The notes under the pieces are model-generated. The model was not told the origin of the DNA. It worked only from the letters and a program-made list of their open reading frames with translations, and did no database searches. A stretch of DNA of 64,000 bases. Origin: Candidatus Zixiibacteriota bacterium. GTDB lineage: Bacteria > Zixibacteria > MSB-5A5 > JAABVY01. A program made the position numbers and the translations under genes. Positions 33,675 to 42,439 of the stretch are shown piece by piece (within the stretch, counting starts at the first letter, position 1; each line of letters opens with the position of its first letter). The stretch covers positions 1-64,000 of the forward strand of contig DSEQ01000029.1 in NCBI GenBank assembly GCA_011056555.1. Direction: 5' to 3'.

Positions 33675-34012
33675 TCCGGACTCCTTTCTTTTTTTTTGAT
33701 CAAAATTTTCCGGAATCAATAAGGTCTTACAATGTTTCAGGTTTCTTGCAATCCCTCTAAACCAAGGGGAAAAATGGACGATGCTTTCTTACATCATCCG
33801 GATAGCCTCCTTTCAATATTTAAACGCAGTAACGGAACAATGGTTTTGTTCTTTGAAATTAATTTATGCTTCACCCCCAACTATTTTCGGACACAAAAGT
33901 AGACTCGGCGTTTGTAATTCACTCATCAAATTGACTACCTTGAAAATTGGGGCGGGGAAATATAAATGGTTTATAAGCCACACTTGAAAAATCATAAAAA
34001 TGCGGCGGTTTG
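33675..34012 (-). promoter_or_regulatory. Long leader/intergenic region before hpf
   Basis: 338 bp without a supported gene. Read on the minus strand, GGATGATG (around 33792) pairs with CATCGTCC across a short loop (33775-33800 region), overlapping a three-codon ATG-ATG-TAA frame with its own GGAGG site. A TTGACA-like box overlaps the end of rpoN. Suggests separate control of hpf-hprK from rpoN. Confidence 0.3.
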
Positions 34013-35440
34013 TCAACTGTTTTCTTTGGGCACCATTTTACGGAATCGTGCCGGCTGTATTTTGAGCTCTTCACGATATTTGGTTACCGTTCTTCGGGCT
34101 ATCTTTATGCCCTCTTCATTGAGTTTGCGATGTATTTCCTGATCGGAGAGAGGTTTTTCCTTATCTTCTTCGTTGATCAATTTCTCAATCTGCTGTTTGA
34201 CACGGCGCTTGGTGAGCGCCTCGCCATTTTCCCTCTGCAGGCCGCTGTTAAAGAAATATTTGATCTCATAGACGCCCTGGGGAGTCTGGACATACTTGCT
34301 GTTGGAGACCCGGGAAATCGTGGCAACATTCATATGTACTCTGTCGGCAATGTGTTCCATAATCATGGGCTTGAGATAGTCAGGCCCCTTTTCAAAAAAC
34401 TCGCGCTGCTCCTCGATAATGGAATACATAACATTTATCATGGTGCTGCGGCGCTGGTTGATCGCATTCAAAAGCCAGCGGGCCTGTTCAAGCTTCTCGC
34501 GCACATACTTCTTGGTGTCCTGAGGGGTATTCCGGTTTCTTTTCAGCAAATCCTTATAGGAAGAATTGATTCTCAGCCGCGGTACCGATCTGTCATTGTG
34601 ATAAACTACATATTCGCCATCGATCTTGTCAACAATCAGATCGGGGACTATCGCACTTGCGGCTGTCACAAATTTCCCTGAGGCCGGCCGTGGAGAGAGA
34701 GATTTTATCTTGTTCATGGCCTCGTTTATCCGTTCCACCGGAACATTCAGGGCCTTGGAAAGCTGCAGGGGTGATTTACGGTCCAATTCATGGAAATACT
34801 GCTCGATGATTTTCCAGGCCAGTGAGTTCTCCAGGCCCTTTTCCTTCAATTGGATCAGGAGCGATTCCTTCAGGTTTCTTGCCCCCACTCCGGGAGGATC
34901 GAATAGCTGAATCTTCTCAAGAATTGTGGTTACTTTGTCCGATTCAACATCCAGCATCTCAGCAATCTCTTCCGGAGAGCAGCTTAAATAGCCCGAATCA
35001 TCAATATTTCCAATGATAAATTCGCCGATATTAAACTCCTCTTCGGAAAGTTTCAGAAGAGATAATTGATCCAGAAGATGCTCGTAGAGAGTCTTTTCAA
35101 GGGCCGGCGTATTTGTCTGCCATTCCTCGCGCTTCTCTTTCATCCGGCGGAAAACATAATCCTGGGCGTCATCCCCAAGATAATACTCCCAATCCATATC
35201 GCCTTTGGTCATATTCGGATCCATGAGCGGATCGGAATCGTCAAGAGTATTTTCAGAGTACTCGTCGCCGTCCTTCACTTCCGGCTCGAGGACTTCCTCC
35301 TCCTCCAGCATTGGATTCACCGAAAGTTCATGCCGCAGAACTTGCTCGAGCTTCAATAGCGGCATCTGCAGCATTTTCAGCGACTGAATCAGCTGCGGAG
35401 CAAGTGTCTGCTTGAGTTTTAACTGTAAACCGAGTTTCAT
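34013..35440 (-). CDS. rpoN: RNA polymerase sigma-54 factor
   Basis: 475 residues. The N-terminal glutamine/leucine-rich region I (MKLGLQLKLKQTLAPQLIQSL then KMLQMPLLKLEQ) binds activators and core; an acidic region II (EEEEVLEPEVKDGDEYSEN) follows; the C-terminus carries the RpoN box region (ARRTVTKYREEL). It directs transcription from -24/-12 promoters and needs an enhancer-binding AAA+ activator. One such activator is encoded at 21977. Located 83 nt downstream of lptB on the same strand. Length and all three regions are intact. Confidence 0.95.
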   Translation of the reverse strand: MKLGLQLKLKQTLAPQLIQSLKMLQMPLLKLEQVLRHELSVNPMLEEEEVLEPEVKDGDEYSENTLDDSDPLMDPNMTKGDMDWEYYLGDDAQDYVFRRMKEKREEWQTNTPALEKTLYEHLLDQLSLLKLSEEEFNIGEFIIGNIDDSGYLSCSPEEIAEMLDVESDKVTTILEKIQLFDPPGVGARNLKESLLIQLKEKGLENSLAWKIIEQYFHELDRKSPLQLSKALNVPVERINEAMNKIKSLSPRPASGKFVTAASAIVPDLIVDKIDGEYVVYHNDRSVPRLRINSSYKDLLKRNRNTPQDTKKYVREKLEQARWLLNAINQRRSTMINVMYSIIEEQREFFEKGPDYLKPMIMEHIADRVHMNVATISRVSNSKYVQTPQGVYEIKYFFNSGLQRENGEALTKRRVKQQIEKLINEEDKEKPLSDQEIHRKLNEEGIKIARRTVTKYREELKIQPARFRKMVPKENS

Positions 35441-35523
35441 GTTAATTTATTGCCTTAAAATAAGATACAAGATCTTCTAAATTTCTCTCCAGGTCCTAAT
35501 ATAGTTATCGGCACCGAAATGGG

Positions 35524-36306
35524 CTAATTTAAACGGAATTTCTCGCCCAGGTAAACCTTGCGCGCCTCCGGATCATTAGCCAGATAATCGGCGGTTCCCG
35601 ATTTCAGTATTTTTCCGTCACACATTATATAGGCTCTGTCAGTAATCGAAAGTGTTTCACGCACATTGTGATCGGTGATCAGAATTCCGAAATTGCTGGC
35701 TTTTAATTTCGCTATAATCCTCTGAATATCCTCCACCGCAATCGGATCGATCCCGGCAAACGGCTCATCCAGGAGCATAAAAGTGGGATTGAGCGCCAAT
35801 GACCTGGCGATCTCCACCCGCCGTCTTTCACCGCCCGACAATGTGTAAGCATAGTTATGACGTAAGTCCTTGATATCCAGTTCCTCCAGTAGATTCTCGA
35901 GCCTCTCGATGCGCTTCTTTTTGGGTATGCCCAGCATCTGCAGGATCCCATTGATATTGTCCTCCACAGACAGTTTCCTGAATATCGAGGGCTCCTGCGC
36001 CAGATACCCAATTCCCTTCCGGGCCCGCTTATACATAGGCAGACTGGTCAGGTCGGAATCATCGATCTTTACCCTGCCGCGGTCCGGATTAATGAAACCT
36101 ATTATCATATAAAAGGTTGTGGTTTTACCGGCGCCGTTCGGCCCCAAGAGACCCACTACCTCGCCACATTTAACATCAATCGATACGCTATCAACAACCC
36201 TGCGGCGCTTATACGATTTCACCAGATTTTCAGAATAAAGCGTGCAGGAATGACCATTACCGCCAGAATTCGTTGATTTCTCAGAACTTACAGGATTCGT
36301 AACCAT
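35524..36306 (-). CDS. lptB: LPS export ABC transporter ATP-binding protein LptB
   Basis: ATG 36306 is taken as start (a TTG seven codons upstream is an alternative), giving 260 residues. Walker [16 protein letters not shown]-loop [12 protein letters not shown], signature [13 protein letters not shown] ([10 protein letters not shown]), Walker [12 protein letters not shown]-loop [10 protein letters not shown]: all as in LptB. It powers extraction of LPS from the inner membrane with LptF and LptG. The first 25 residues are a polar extension not found in E. coli LptB. Located ahead of rpoN as in many diderms. It implies the organism makes LPS, in agreement with lptE at 55763. Confidence 0.95.
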   Translation of the reverse strand: MVTNPVSSEKSTNSGGNGHSCTLYSENLVKSYKRRRVVDSVSIDVKCGEVVGLLGPNGAGKTTTFYMIIGFINPDRGRVKIDDSDLTSLPMYKRARKGIGYLAQEPSIFRKLSVEDNINGILQMLGIPKKKRIERLENLLEELDIKDLRHNYAYTLSGGERRRVEIARSLALNPTFMLLDEPFAGIDPIAVEDIQRIIAKLKASNFGILITDHNVRETLSITDRAYIMCDGKILKSGTADYLANDPEARKVYLGEKFRLN

Positions 36307-36626
36307 ACATAAATCTCGTGCCGTCAAGGTCTAGCAAAAAACGCGCCATACAGTGGCTCAGATTCTATTTTTAATATACTTAATTTTATCAGCCTGTCAA
36401 TATCAAAGCTGTTTTCTGCCTTTTTTAATCCATAAATATCTCCAAAATATTATACAACTCACACCTGTACTAAGTTTTGAGATTAATCGTAATCAGTACT
36501 GAATAAAATGGCCTGAACCTGCCCTCTCGTAATTTATTAAAGGATTTGATATTATGTCATATACCCAGTATTATACATCAGAATGATTGAGAAAACGTAA
36601 ACCGCTATCCAATAAAAGGCGGCGTT

Positions 36627-38174
36627 TTGACAAAATCCTTCGATCAGAAAAAAATCAAGGATGTTGCTGGTGAAATCGATCGTCTGGTCGAGGAGCGAGG
36701 CGATCACTATATCGCCTTCCTATCCGGTCTGCTCAGGTTCGAAACTGCCAGCGGTCAGAAAACCAGAGCTGGGCAGGATAAATTCCAGGAAGCAATAAAA
36801 AACTGCCTGGAATACCTGCGAGTGGAATCAGAGCGTCTGAGCATGGCCTTTCGAAATTACGATAATCTTGCGGCCGTGGCCGAACTGAAAACGAAACAGA
36901 AATCGCAGCGCTCGGTGGGTGTGGCCGCTCATATTGATGTCGTCCCCGCCGGCAAGGGCTGGCGTTATCCCCCATTTGGAGGAACTGTTGCCGAGGGCTG
37001 TATCTGGGGACGGGGTGCGCAGGATGATAAAGGTCCTGTAGCATCTGTCTATTCTGCACTGGACGCCTTGAAAAGTCTGGGCCTGAGGCAGGTCAGCGAT
37101 ATTCGATTTCTGATCGGCACATTGGAAGAGACTGACGACTGGCCCGATGTCGATCTCCTCAGAGATAAAAGGGAAACCCCGGATGTCACCATTGTGCCGG
37201 ACGGAATATTTCCTGTCATAAACGCTGAAAAGGGCATGGCCATGCTGGAGCTTTCCGGCACATGGCCGGAAGAGAAACCATCAGCGGAAAAACCTCGATT
37301 TATTTCCCTTACCAGCGGCCAGCGGCATAATATGGTACCCGATACTGCAGTACTGACTCTGCTGGCGGAATCATCTCAAAAAAGCGCCATCGCTCGCAGA
37401 CTGACTGATACTGCTGTGACATTGAAAGAGATTATTCCCGATAGCGATTTTTCAATGACTCATAAAGAAGACTCCAAGAATTCGGGAAAGACAATCTTTG
37501 AACTGAGTTTCCTTGGTAAAAGCGCGCATGGCGCCTTTCCCGAGAAGGGTCATAATGCCGCTCTTGATGCGCTGGCATTTATCGATATGCTTGAATACGG
37601 CCCTGAGGGATTGCGTGTTTTTGCAGGGGGATTGAGCCGGCGCTGCGGGCTGCTGGATGGCTCCGGATTCGGTATCGGCTGTCATCACGACTATATGGGG
37701 AACACCACAATCAATCTGGGGGTGCTCACTCTTACTCCAAAATCGGGTAATGCGCTTGTAAACGTGCGTTACCCGTCGGGAGTGGAAAGCGCTAATGTGC
37801 GGGCGGCTTTCGAAAAAGCGGCCGCCGAAGACTCAAATGCTTTGGACGGCCTGAAAGTCAAATCCCGCATTCATGGCCGCATCCATGAGGCCCTGTTCAT
37901 CTCTCCGGACAATCATCCCGAGTTTTTGCACTCTCTTCAGATTGCCTATGAAACTGTTACCGGCCGTCCAGCGACCTTGAATTCCATTCGGGGAACCACC
38001 TATGCCAAGGCTTTTCCCGCAGCAGTTGCCTTTGGCCCGCTGGATGAAAAGGCTGGTGATATAGAGATGGCGCATGAGGTCGATGAGCGCATCAGGATTG
38101 ACCGTTATCTGGAAAATATCAAAATATATGCCCTGGCTCTGGCTTTGCTTGCATATAATCACCAACATTATTAA
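36627..38174 (+). CDS. M20-family dipeptidase (PepV/Sapep-like)
   Basis: TTG start at 36627; 515 residues. Metal ligands follow the M20 pattern: AAHIDVVPAGKGW (His and Asp), GRGAQDDKGP (Asp), LEETDDWPD with the Glu-Glu catalytic/metal pair (GTLEETDDW), and MGNTTINLGV plus SLRGTTYAKAF-like (IRGTTYAKAF) near the C-terminus; a lid domain lies between. Such zinc enzymes release single residues from di- and tripeptides in the cytoplasm. The phrase GRGAQDDKGP is diagnostic of PepV-like dipeptidases. Ends 32 nt before the ATP-grasp gene, possibly one transcript. Confidence 0.85.
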   Translation: MTKSFDQKKIKDVAGEIDRLVEERGDHYIAFLSGLLRFETASGQKTRAGQDKFQEAIKNCLEYLRVESERLSMAFRNYDNLAAVAELKTKQKSQRSVGVAAHIDVVPAGKGWRYPPFGGTVAEGCIWGRGAQDDKGPVASVYSALDALKSLGLRQVSDIRFLIGTLEETDDWPDVDLLRDKRETPDVTIVPDGIFPVINAEKGMAMLELSGTWPEEKPSAEKPRFISLTSGQRHNMVPDTAVLTLLAESSQKSAIARRLTDTAVTLKEIIPDSDFSMTHKEDSKNSGKTIFELSFLGKSAHGAFPEKGHNAALDALAFIDMLEYGPEGLRVFAGGLSRRCGLLDGSGFGIGCHHDYMGNTTINLGVLTLTPKSGNALVNVRYPSGVESANVRAAFEKAAAEDSNALDGLKVKSRIHGRIHEALFISPDNHPEFLHSLQIAYETVTGRPATLNSIRGTTYAKAFPAAVAFGPLDEKAGDIEMAHEVDERIRIDRYLENIKIYALALALLAYNHQHY

Positions 38175-38206
38175 TATGGGTTGGAAACAGGAGTAATTTT
38201 TGGATA

Positions 38207-39190
38207 ATGAGAGTTACATTTACTTTTAATTTGCGCAAGTCCGAGGACGATGAGAAACAGGCCGAGCGTTTCAGCCAGGAGTATGTGGACAGAGTCGTCT
38301 CAGCCCTTGAAGAGCTCGGACACCATGTATCTCCGGTGGAGGTTTCCGGATCTCCGGGAGAGGTGGTCGATAAGCTGATAGATTCGCGTCCCGACCTGAT
38401 TTTCAACCTGGCCGAGGGGGTGGGAGGCAAAAGGCGGGAATCCTACTATCCAGCCATTTATGAACTCCTGGGAATTCCTTATACGGGCGGTACCCCCGGG
38501 CTCCTGCATGTCGGTTTGGATAAACGTCTGTCAGGAAAGCTCCTTGCGGTCAGAGGCATAAAAGTACCTCAGGGCGCTTTGATTACACTCGAGGAACCGG
38601 ATATTCCCGATGACATGGAGTATCCTGTTTTTATCAAGCCTAATTATGAAGGTTCCAGCATGGGGATCACTCAGGAATCTGTGGCCGAGACACCTGAAGA
38701 AGCTAAGAAAGTGGTCAAGAAATTGCTGAATGAATACTCGGAGGGCGTTATTGTCGAACAGTATATCGAAGGACGTGAGTTGACTGTTCCGATGCTACAG
38801 GCCTTCTCCGGCTATCTGCTGGAGATTGTCGAATATAAGTTTGAGGGCAAGGAGCATGGTATCTTTGATTACGATACCAAGGCCAGCGGAGGAAAAGATG
38901 AGTCGCTGAATACGATTTGTCCTCCAGAACTGACTCCCGAGGAAAGGCGCGATGTTCTGACCCTGGCCGACCGCGCTTTCAATGTCATGAAGATTCCAGA
39001 TTTCGCGCGTGCGGACATCCGACTGACCAAAGACGGTACCCCCTATCTGATCGAAGTCAATCCATTGCCCGGCTTGAGGCCGGTAAGCCCGCTGATCACC
39101 GGCGCCGAAGCCAAGGGCCTGAGTTATAATGATGTGATTGACCTGATAATCAAATCTGCCAAAGAACGCTACGGGATAAAAGTAGATTAG
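38207..39190 (+). CDS. ATP-grasp ligase, D-alanine-D-alanine ligase-like
   Basis: 327 residues. ATP-grasp elements: VFIKPNYEGSSMGI (ATP-binding strand and glycine-rich loop), VEQYIEGRELTV, ARADIRLTKDGTPYLIEVN and NPLPGLRP at the metal site. Ddl-type N-terminal LIFNLAEG and the order of motifs fit the D-Ala-D-Ala ligase family, but the C-terminal half and lack of the usual Ddl NPxPGL-x-H spacing leave room for a related amino-acid ligase. It would join two amino acids at the cost of ATP. Possible operon with the M20 dipeptidase upstream (32 nt gap), which suggests peptide or cell-wall recycling. Confidence 0.75.
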   Translation: MRVTFTFNLRKSEDDEKQAERFSQEYVDRVVSALEELGHHVSPVEVSGSPGEVVDKLIDSRPDLIFNLAEGVGGKRRESYYPAIYELLGIPYTGGTPGLLHVGLDKRLSGKLLAVRGIKVPQGALITLEEPDIPDDMEYPVFIKPNYEGSSMGITQESVAETPEEAKKVVKKLLNEYSEGVIVEQYIEGRELTVPMLQAFSGYLLEIVEYKFEGKEHGIFDYDTKASGGKDESLNTICPPELTPEERRDVLTLADRAFNVMKIPDFARADIRLTKDGTPYLIEVNPLPGLRPVSPLITGAEAKGLSYNDVIDLIIKSAKERYGIKVD

Positions 39191-39214
39191 ACTTCATCAG
39201 AAAAAGCAAGCTTA

Positions 39215-39250
39215 CAAAAAATCGAGCGGCGCGCTGTTATGCACGCCGCT
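39215..39250 (-). terminator. Terminator for the peroxiredoxin gene
   Basis: AGCGGCG (39225-39231) pairs with CGCCGCT (39244-39250). On the minus strand the stem is followed after three bases by TTTTTT (complement of 39216-39221). It can also stop the plus-strand ligase gene. Confidence 0.7.
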
Positions 39251-39304
39251 TACAGTCCTGTCAGGAAAGCGGGGATCCTGACCAACGACTTTTAAGATCC
39301 ATTT

Positions 39305-40018
39305 CTATTTCTCAGGCTGCCAGACTTTCCAGACCTTGCCCACAAGATCAGGGCCGGGCTTTAATGTCGGTTTGCCGGGCTCCCATCCCGCCGGGCAGGC
39401 TTCGGCGCCCTTGGTATTGCGTACATGCTGGAAGGCCTGAATTTGCCGGATTGTCTCCTCGAACTTACGGCCGACCGGAGGAGTCAGGACCTCCATAGCC
39501 TGAATCACGCCGTCCGGGTCAATCAGGAAACGTCCGCGAATATTGACCCCATTGGCCTCATCGTAGACGCCATATACTCTGCCAAGATTACCGGCCCCAT
39601 CCGCCACCATCGGCCAGGGGATGCCGTCCTTGGTCATCTTGGATAGCTCTTCCTCTTCCCAGATTTTATGAACGAATTGAGAGTCGGTTGAAATCGAAAG
39701 TACCTCTACGCCCAATTCCTTGAGCTGGTCGAATTTGCCGGCGACCGCCGACAATTCGGTCGGTCAGACAAATGTGAAATCACCCGGGTAGAAGCATATC
39801 AGCACCCACTTGCCCAGGTAATCCGATAATTTAACATTTATGAATTTTCCTCTATGATAGGCTGGTGCCTCGAAATCAGGCGCCTTTCCGCCCACTTTTG
39901 CCATAGACATATTCTGTACTCCTGTCTTGGTTTTTTCCTCTGATACTTCACTGGACGGCGTCTCCTCACCGACAACCTTGCCTGTCGGCCGCGCACATCC
40001 AACCGGTTCATCCGGCAT
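39305..40018 (-). CDS. Peroxiredoxin with predicted selenocysteine at the peroxidatic position
   Basis: ATG 40018 has GGAGG 5 nt upstream. Codon 85 is TGA (complement of 39764-39766); the frame continues to 39305, so the two visible halves (86 and 149 codons by conventional calling) form one 237-residue protein. The sequence [14 protein letters not shown] places the TGA exactly where peroxiredoxins carry the peroxidatic Cys. The resolving Cys is present ([10 protein letters not shown]). This is the PrxU arrangement, which reduces hydroperoxides using a selenolate and is found in Clostridia and some others. A stem-loop with 9 pairs starts at the TGA (see SECIS entry). Selenocysteine insertion genes are not in this window. 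If the organism lacks them, the gene would be a truncated pseudogene instead. Confidence 0.8.
39743..39765 (-). ncRNA. Candidate SECIS stem-loop
   Basis: Starting at the G of the TGA, mRNA sequence GACCG-A-CCGA-ATTG-TCGG-CGGTC folds into a stem of 5 plus 4 pairs with a bulged A and an ATTG loop. Bacterial SECIS elements lie directly 3' of the UGA and are read by SelB. This one begins nearer to the UGA than E. coli fdhF, so it needs checking with a SECIS search tool. Confidence 0.45.
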
Positions 40019-40327
40019 AAGCACCTCCTGTCTCTGACATGATCATGTCGAATCGCAAGTCACCTTCAAACCTAAATTATCATTTATTTGAGGGTTTCGC
40101 AAGACTAATCTAAGTATAAATGCCGGATATGTTTATCTCTGCGGTCGGATATCCGCCTGTAACCCCGGGGAAATTTACTGCAGTGCGGAATGGTTTCCCG
40201 CCTGATCCGAATAATATCGCCCCCCGCCGCTATCTTGAGAACCAGTTGAGTGGAACAAAGACTATATTTATCCTGTTTTAGATGGTTGAAAGTTACCACT
40301 TTTTAATTAATAAAAAGGCAGGATAGT

Positions 40328-40699
40328 ATGCAGTACTTCAAACCGTTTATACTTTTACTCGCAATAGTCTTATTTCTGGGATGCAGTGATGATAACGGTG
40401 ATACCGGCACCAATCCGCCGCCGGGCAACGGCACAGCGGCACGGATCGATGTCAGCATGGTCAACACCACCTTTTCGCCGGCTGATATAACCATCAATGT
40501 CGGTGATACTGTGGTCTGGACCAACAATGATCAGATAATCCACACCACTACCTCGACCGGCGGTGTGGAATCATGGGATTCCGGCAATATGAGCAGCGGC
40601 GAGACCTTCAGGAAAGTATTCAATAATGTCGGTACCAGTAATTACCGCTGCGAGATCCATCCGGTAGTCATGACCGGTACCGTCACGGTTGAACAATAG
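40328..40699 (+). CDS. Cupredoxin-like lipoprotein (plastocyanin/azurin family)
   Basis: 123 residues. Lipobox FLGCS after a hydrophobic helix predicts a lipoprotein. The mature part is a single cupredoxin domain: TFSPADITINVGDTVVWTNND, His in DQIIHTTTS, and YRCEIHPVVMTG with the Cys-x2-His-x3-4-Met copper-binding pattern (CEIHPVVM). A type I copper electron carrier, periplasm-facing. No electron partner is visible nearby. The 300 bp before it (40025-40327) hold the start of the peroxiredoxin gene and no other feature. Confidence 0.85.
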   Translation: MQYFKPFILLLAIVLFLGCSDDNGDTGTNPPPGNGTAARIDVSMVNTTFSPADITINVGDTVVWTNNDQIIHTTTSTGGVESWDSGNMSSGETFRKVFNNVGTSNYRCEIHPVVMTGTVTVEQ

Positions 40700-40830
40700 C
40701 ATTAATACCTGTAACCCCGAGATTAAAGAATTTCTGAGGGTTTGGTGACCTGGTTAAGTGTTTACTCGTGCCGGGTTGTGGCAGGGACATATCAGGGCTT
40801 GAACGGCAAGCTCAAGGCTATGTCGAAAAA

Positions 40831-40855
40831 AAAGCGCAGCTGATAACTGCGCTTT
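40831..40855 (-). terminator. Terminator between cupredoxin and DUF378 genes
   Basis: AAAGCGCAG (40831-40839) pairs with CTGCGCTTT (40847-40855). On the minus strand it is followed by T residues (complement of 40826-40833). Convergent position means it can serve both flanking genes. Confidence 0.75.
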
Positions 40856-40964
40856 CTGATTAAAAATCTCTTGCTTGCACAACTCGTCTCTTAGTTTTCT
40901 CAACTACCCTCTTCGTTAAAACCTTTCCATTTTAGTAAACATCATTTTGCTGAAAAAGTGCCCG

Positions 40965-41180
40965 TCAGGCAGTCACCGGCTGCCAGCGGCGCTGGATCGC
41001 TTTCCACTGGGCAGCCTGATACAGCGCGCCGATACCGACCATAATATAGACTATGCGGCTCAGGAAGCTCATCGGTCCAAAGATCGAGGCCACCAGGTCA
41101 AATCCGAAAAATCCAACCAGGCCCCAGTTGAGACCGCCGACTACCAGCAGAACTGCTGCGATTACATCTAATGATTTCAT
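40965..41180 (-). CDS. DUF378 family small membrane protein
   Basis: 71 residues with two transmembrane helices (VIAAVLLVVGGLNWGLVGFFG and SRIVYIMVGIGALYQAA), the LNWGLVGFFGFDLVA stretch being diagnostic of DUF378. Function of the family is unknown; inner membrane. The 285-bp region up to the carH-like gene is AT-rich and must contain two divergent promoters, none of which is clear. Confidence 0.85.
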   Translation of the reverse strand: MKSLDVIAAVLLVVGGLNWGLVGFFGFDLVASIFGPMSFLSRIVYIMVGIGALYQAAQWKAIQRRWQPVTA

Positions 41181-41464
41181 TTTTCTCTCCTTCTACTAAA
41201 ATTAGGAAATCCAATATTTTCAACTTTCGACTTCTGCAACCTATAATGTCTTGATAATGTTCCAAAGATGTCTAAACATACTCATAATTCTCCCTTTTAT
41301 GATGTACCGCAATAAGTTATTGTTGTAGATTTATGAAATCGTTTTGACTATCGAGCTTATTTTGATGAAATTCCTCAATAATTATGCTTTTCATCGAACT
41401 TTTTGTCAAATTCTTGTGTTATCAATCTTAGACGATATTAGAACATTAGTTTGCAAGGTGAATT

Positions 41465-42439
41465 ATGGAACATAAACATCCAATCAAGGTCGTGGAAAAG
41501 AGAACGGGACTTTCCTCTCATGTGATGAGGATATGGGAACGGCGTTACAGCGCTGTCACCCCTGAACGTACAGATTCGAACCGCAGAATGTATACCGACG
41601 GAGAGATTGAAAGGCTGATCCTTCTGCGCAAAGCCACGCAGGCGGGTGAGAGTAACGGTCAGATTGCCAGGCTCTCGGACCCGCAACTGAAAATGCTGGT
41701 GGAGTCGAGCGCCTCTAACTTCAATATCGACCCCCGATATTCGAGTGGGGGCGGCAATGGAGAATCTTATCATGAGCCGAGGCTCTACCTGAAGGAATGT
41801 TTGGATGCGATAGTTGATCTTGACTCGGAGAAGCTCGAGAAAATACTGCTCAGGGCCTCATCAGAATTGACCCAGCCGGAGATGATGGAAAAAGTGCTGG
41901 AGCCCCTGATGTACAAGATCGGCGATCTCTGGCGCGAGGGCACATTGCGCGTGGTACATGAGCATCTGGCCTCTGCAGTAGTGCGCTCGTTCCTGGGAAA
42001 TATGGTTGGGGCGCTTAAAGTTGATGAATCCGCTCCGAAGATCATTGTTACCACACCGCCCGGCCAGATTCATGAGTTCGGAGCATTGATGGTAACAATC
42101 GCGGCCTCCTCTGCGGGATGGCACTCGATCTATCTCGGACCGGAACTTCCGGCCGAGGAAATTGCCAATGCGGTCAAAAATATTGAGGCCCGGGCGGTGG
42201 CATTAAGTATTGTCTATCCTCCGGATGATCCTCGTCTGGGACCGGAACTTCGCAGACTGCGCCAGATTCTCGATGACGAGGTTGTTCTTTTAGTTGGTGG
42301 ACGATCTTCCGGTGCTTATAATAATGTATTGGAAGACCTGGGTATTGAAGCGATGCAGCGTCTTTCGGACCTGCACAAACACCTGGAAAAGATCAGGAGT
42401 AAATCCAATGGGGTGAAGACTGATGTCGATTTCAATTGA
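41465..42439 (+). CDS. CarH/LitR-type B12-dependent light-sensing MerR regulator
   Basis: 324 residues. An N-terminal MerR HTH (HPIKVVEKRTGLSSHVMRIWERRY, NRRMYTDGEIERL), then a B12-binding helical cap domain (EKVLEPLMYKIGDLWREGTLRVVHEHLA, the W and EH matching CarH), then a Rossmann B12 domain (TPPGQIHEFGALMVTIAASSAGW, with the cobalt-ligand His in HEFGA and YLGPELPAEEI). CarH binds adenosylcobalamin and represses its target in the dark; light breaks the Co-C bond and releases DNA. The photolyase gene starts 17 bp before its stop codon (42423), so the two are co-transcribed, a classical light-response arrangement. Start at ATG 41465, preceded by AAGGTGAA. Confidence 0.85.
   Translation: MEHKHPIKVVEKRTGLSSHVMRIWERRYSAVTPERTDSNRRMYTDGEIERLILLRKATQAGESNGQIARLSDPQLKMLVESSASNFNIDPRYSSGGGNGESYHEPRLYLKECLDAIVDLDSEKLEKILLRASSELTQPEMMEKVLEPLMYKIGDLWREGTLRVVHEHLASAVVRSFLGNMVGALKVDESAPKIIVTTPPGQIHEFGALMVTIAASSAGWHSIYLGPELPAEEIANAVKNIEARAVALSIVYPPDDPRLGPELRRLRQILDDEVVLLVGGRSSGAYNNVLEDLGIEAMQRLSDLHKHLEKIRSKSNGVKTDVDFN

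Noticed and set aside
33700-33760. Sigma-54 promoter upstream of hpf
   Set aside because: The nearest GG...GC pair is spaced by 12 instead of 10 bases.
33781-33987. 68-residue plus-strand frame in the hpf leader
   Set aside because: No ribosome-binding site and antisense to the leader of hpf; composition not protein-like.
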